Shown here: positions 63,581-64,000 of the stretch, piece after piece
Position numbering within the stretch: position 1 is the first letter of the stretch
How the letters are laid out: each line of letters opens with the position of its first letter
Assembly (NCBI GenBank): GCA_963767685.1
Contig: CAVYEZ010000018.1
Span: 1,302,001-1,366,000 of the forward strand
Direction of reading: 5' to 3'
From: Trebonia sp963767685
GTDB lineage: Bacteria; Actinomycetota; Actinomycetes; Streptosporangiales; Streptosporangiaceae
DNA length: 64,000 bases
Notes under the pieces: model-generated
What the model was told of the DNA's origin: nothing
The model's input: only the letters and a program-made list of their open reading frames with translations
Databases searched by the model: none
Program-made: the position numbers and the translations under genes

Positions 63581-64000
63581 TCAGGGCGTGTCCGGGGTGT
63601 AGTGCGAGCGGACGCCGTTTACCTGGGACGGCGAGCCCTCGGCCGGGTAGATGAGGTTGCCGTCCGCGTCCACGTTGTCTTGGACAACCGGGTTGGTGTC
63701 CGTTGCGCCGCCGGAGCGTCCCGGCAGCTTGCTCGCCGCCGCCTGCCGCGCGCTCGACACGTACTTCGGCACCTGAGCGGCCTGCGCCTGCGCGGTCTTG
63801 GCCGCGCTCGACGCCGCGTTCTTGGCGTAGTCCGGCGCCTTGGCCGCCGCCGACTTCGCCATCTCGGTGGCCTTGGCCTGGGCGGTGCTGGTCGCCTGCT
63901 GCACCTTCGGGTGCGCGGCGATCTGCTGGCCGTAGCCCACCATCTTGTCGTAAGCGCCGCGACCCGCCCGGGAGCCGGCGACGAAGCCAACTGCGACGCC
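63581..64000 (-). CDS. YtxH-like/Ala-Lys-rich helical protein, N-terminus outside window
   Basis: Frame open to the right edge; 139 codons visible. The first visible residues GVAVGFVAGSRAGRGAYDK look like the end of a glycine-zipper membrane helix. Then comes a long Ala/Gln/Lys-rich helix (VQQATSTAQAKATEMAKSAA, NAASSAAKTAQAQAAQV), followed by a polar tail ending SHYTPDTP. An internal ATG at 63943 exists, but the conserved upstream part shows the gene starts further right. Such proteins are membrane-anchored with no assigned function. Convergent with the sigma factor gene. Confidence 0.8.
   Translation of the reverse strand, partial: GVAVGFVAGSRAGRGAYDKMVGYGQQIAAHPKVQQATSTAQAKATEMAKSAAAKAPDYAKNAASSAAKTAQAQAAQVPKYVSSARQAAASKLPGRSGGATDTNPVVQDNVDADGNLIYPAEGSPSQVNGVRSHYTPDTP

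Overview
The window is very GC-rich chromosomal DNA from an actinomycete. The order of its housekeeping genes (rpsT, lepA, hemW, hrcA-dnaJ, rsmE, HIT, phoH-ybeY-CBS protein, era, leuA, recO, uppS, glyS, ppdK, dgt, dnaG, major-type sigma factor) resembles the arrangement known from Streptomyces and related filamentous actinobacteria. Starts are often GTG or TTG, and mycothiol-synthase-like GNAT proteins, DUF3097, DUF1707, DUF1906 and SigE-family ECF sigma factors fit the same group. No rRNA, tRNA, CRISPR array, prophage, transposase or biosynthetic cluster was seen.

Layout. 1-3.3 kb: acyl-CoA carboxylase pair with a divergent TetR gene and a palindromic operator. 4-9.8 kb: a decayed beta-lactamase-like gene, dapA (one frameshift), rnj, a LuxR regulator and small membrane or hypothetical genes. 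9.8-15 kb: amino-acid permease, a truncated ECF sigma gene, hflX and an imidazolonepropionase-like gene. 15-25 kb: holA, an 840-base non-coding repeat field, rpsT, lepA, hemW, a DUF3097 gene, and hrcA-dnaJ under a CIRCE element. 25-38.8 kb: rsmE, an ECF sigma/membrane-partner pair, HIT, phoH-ybeY-CBS, a second repeat field, a cytidine-deaminase-like gene, NUDIX, era, two duplicated GNAT genes, a zinc-ribbon/TerB protein and leuA. 38.8-47.7 kb: hairpin repeats, recO (expanded linker plus frameshift), uppS, a secreted DUF1906 protein, glyS, a dehydrogenase and a second ECF sigma/membrane pair. 47.7-64 kb: ppdK behind an array of operator-like sites, dgt, ferredoxin-reductase-like, HAD and acyltransferase genes, a three-gene amine-oxidase/permease/TetR island bounded by inverted repeats, dnaG, a major-type sigma factor and a partial YtxH-like gene.

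How the genes work together. Most are core genes for translation (rpsT, lepA, glyS, hflX, era, ybeY, rsmE), RNA decay (rnj), replication (holA, dnaG, dgt), repair (recO), stress control (hrcA, dnaJ), cell envelope (dapA, uppS) and central metabolism (leuA, ppdK, acyl-CoA carboxylase). Accessory content is limited. Two ECF sigma genes sit directly upstream of single-pass membrane proteins that look like their partners. The inverted-repeat-bounded island at about 56.27-60.12 kb looks imported.

The most unusual signal lies between genes: several families of short palindromic or tandem repeats recur in distant gaps. Three genes (dapA, recO and the beta-lactamase remnant) are each broken by what looks like a one-base indel in a G-rich run, so real decay and consensus error must be separated before any is called a true pseudogene.
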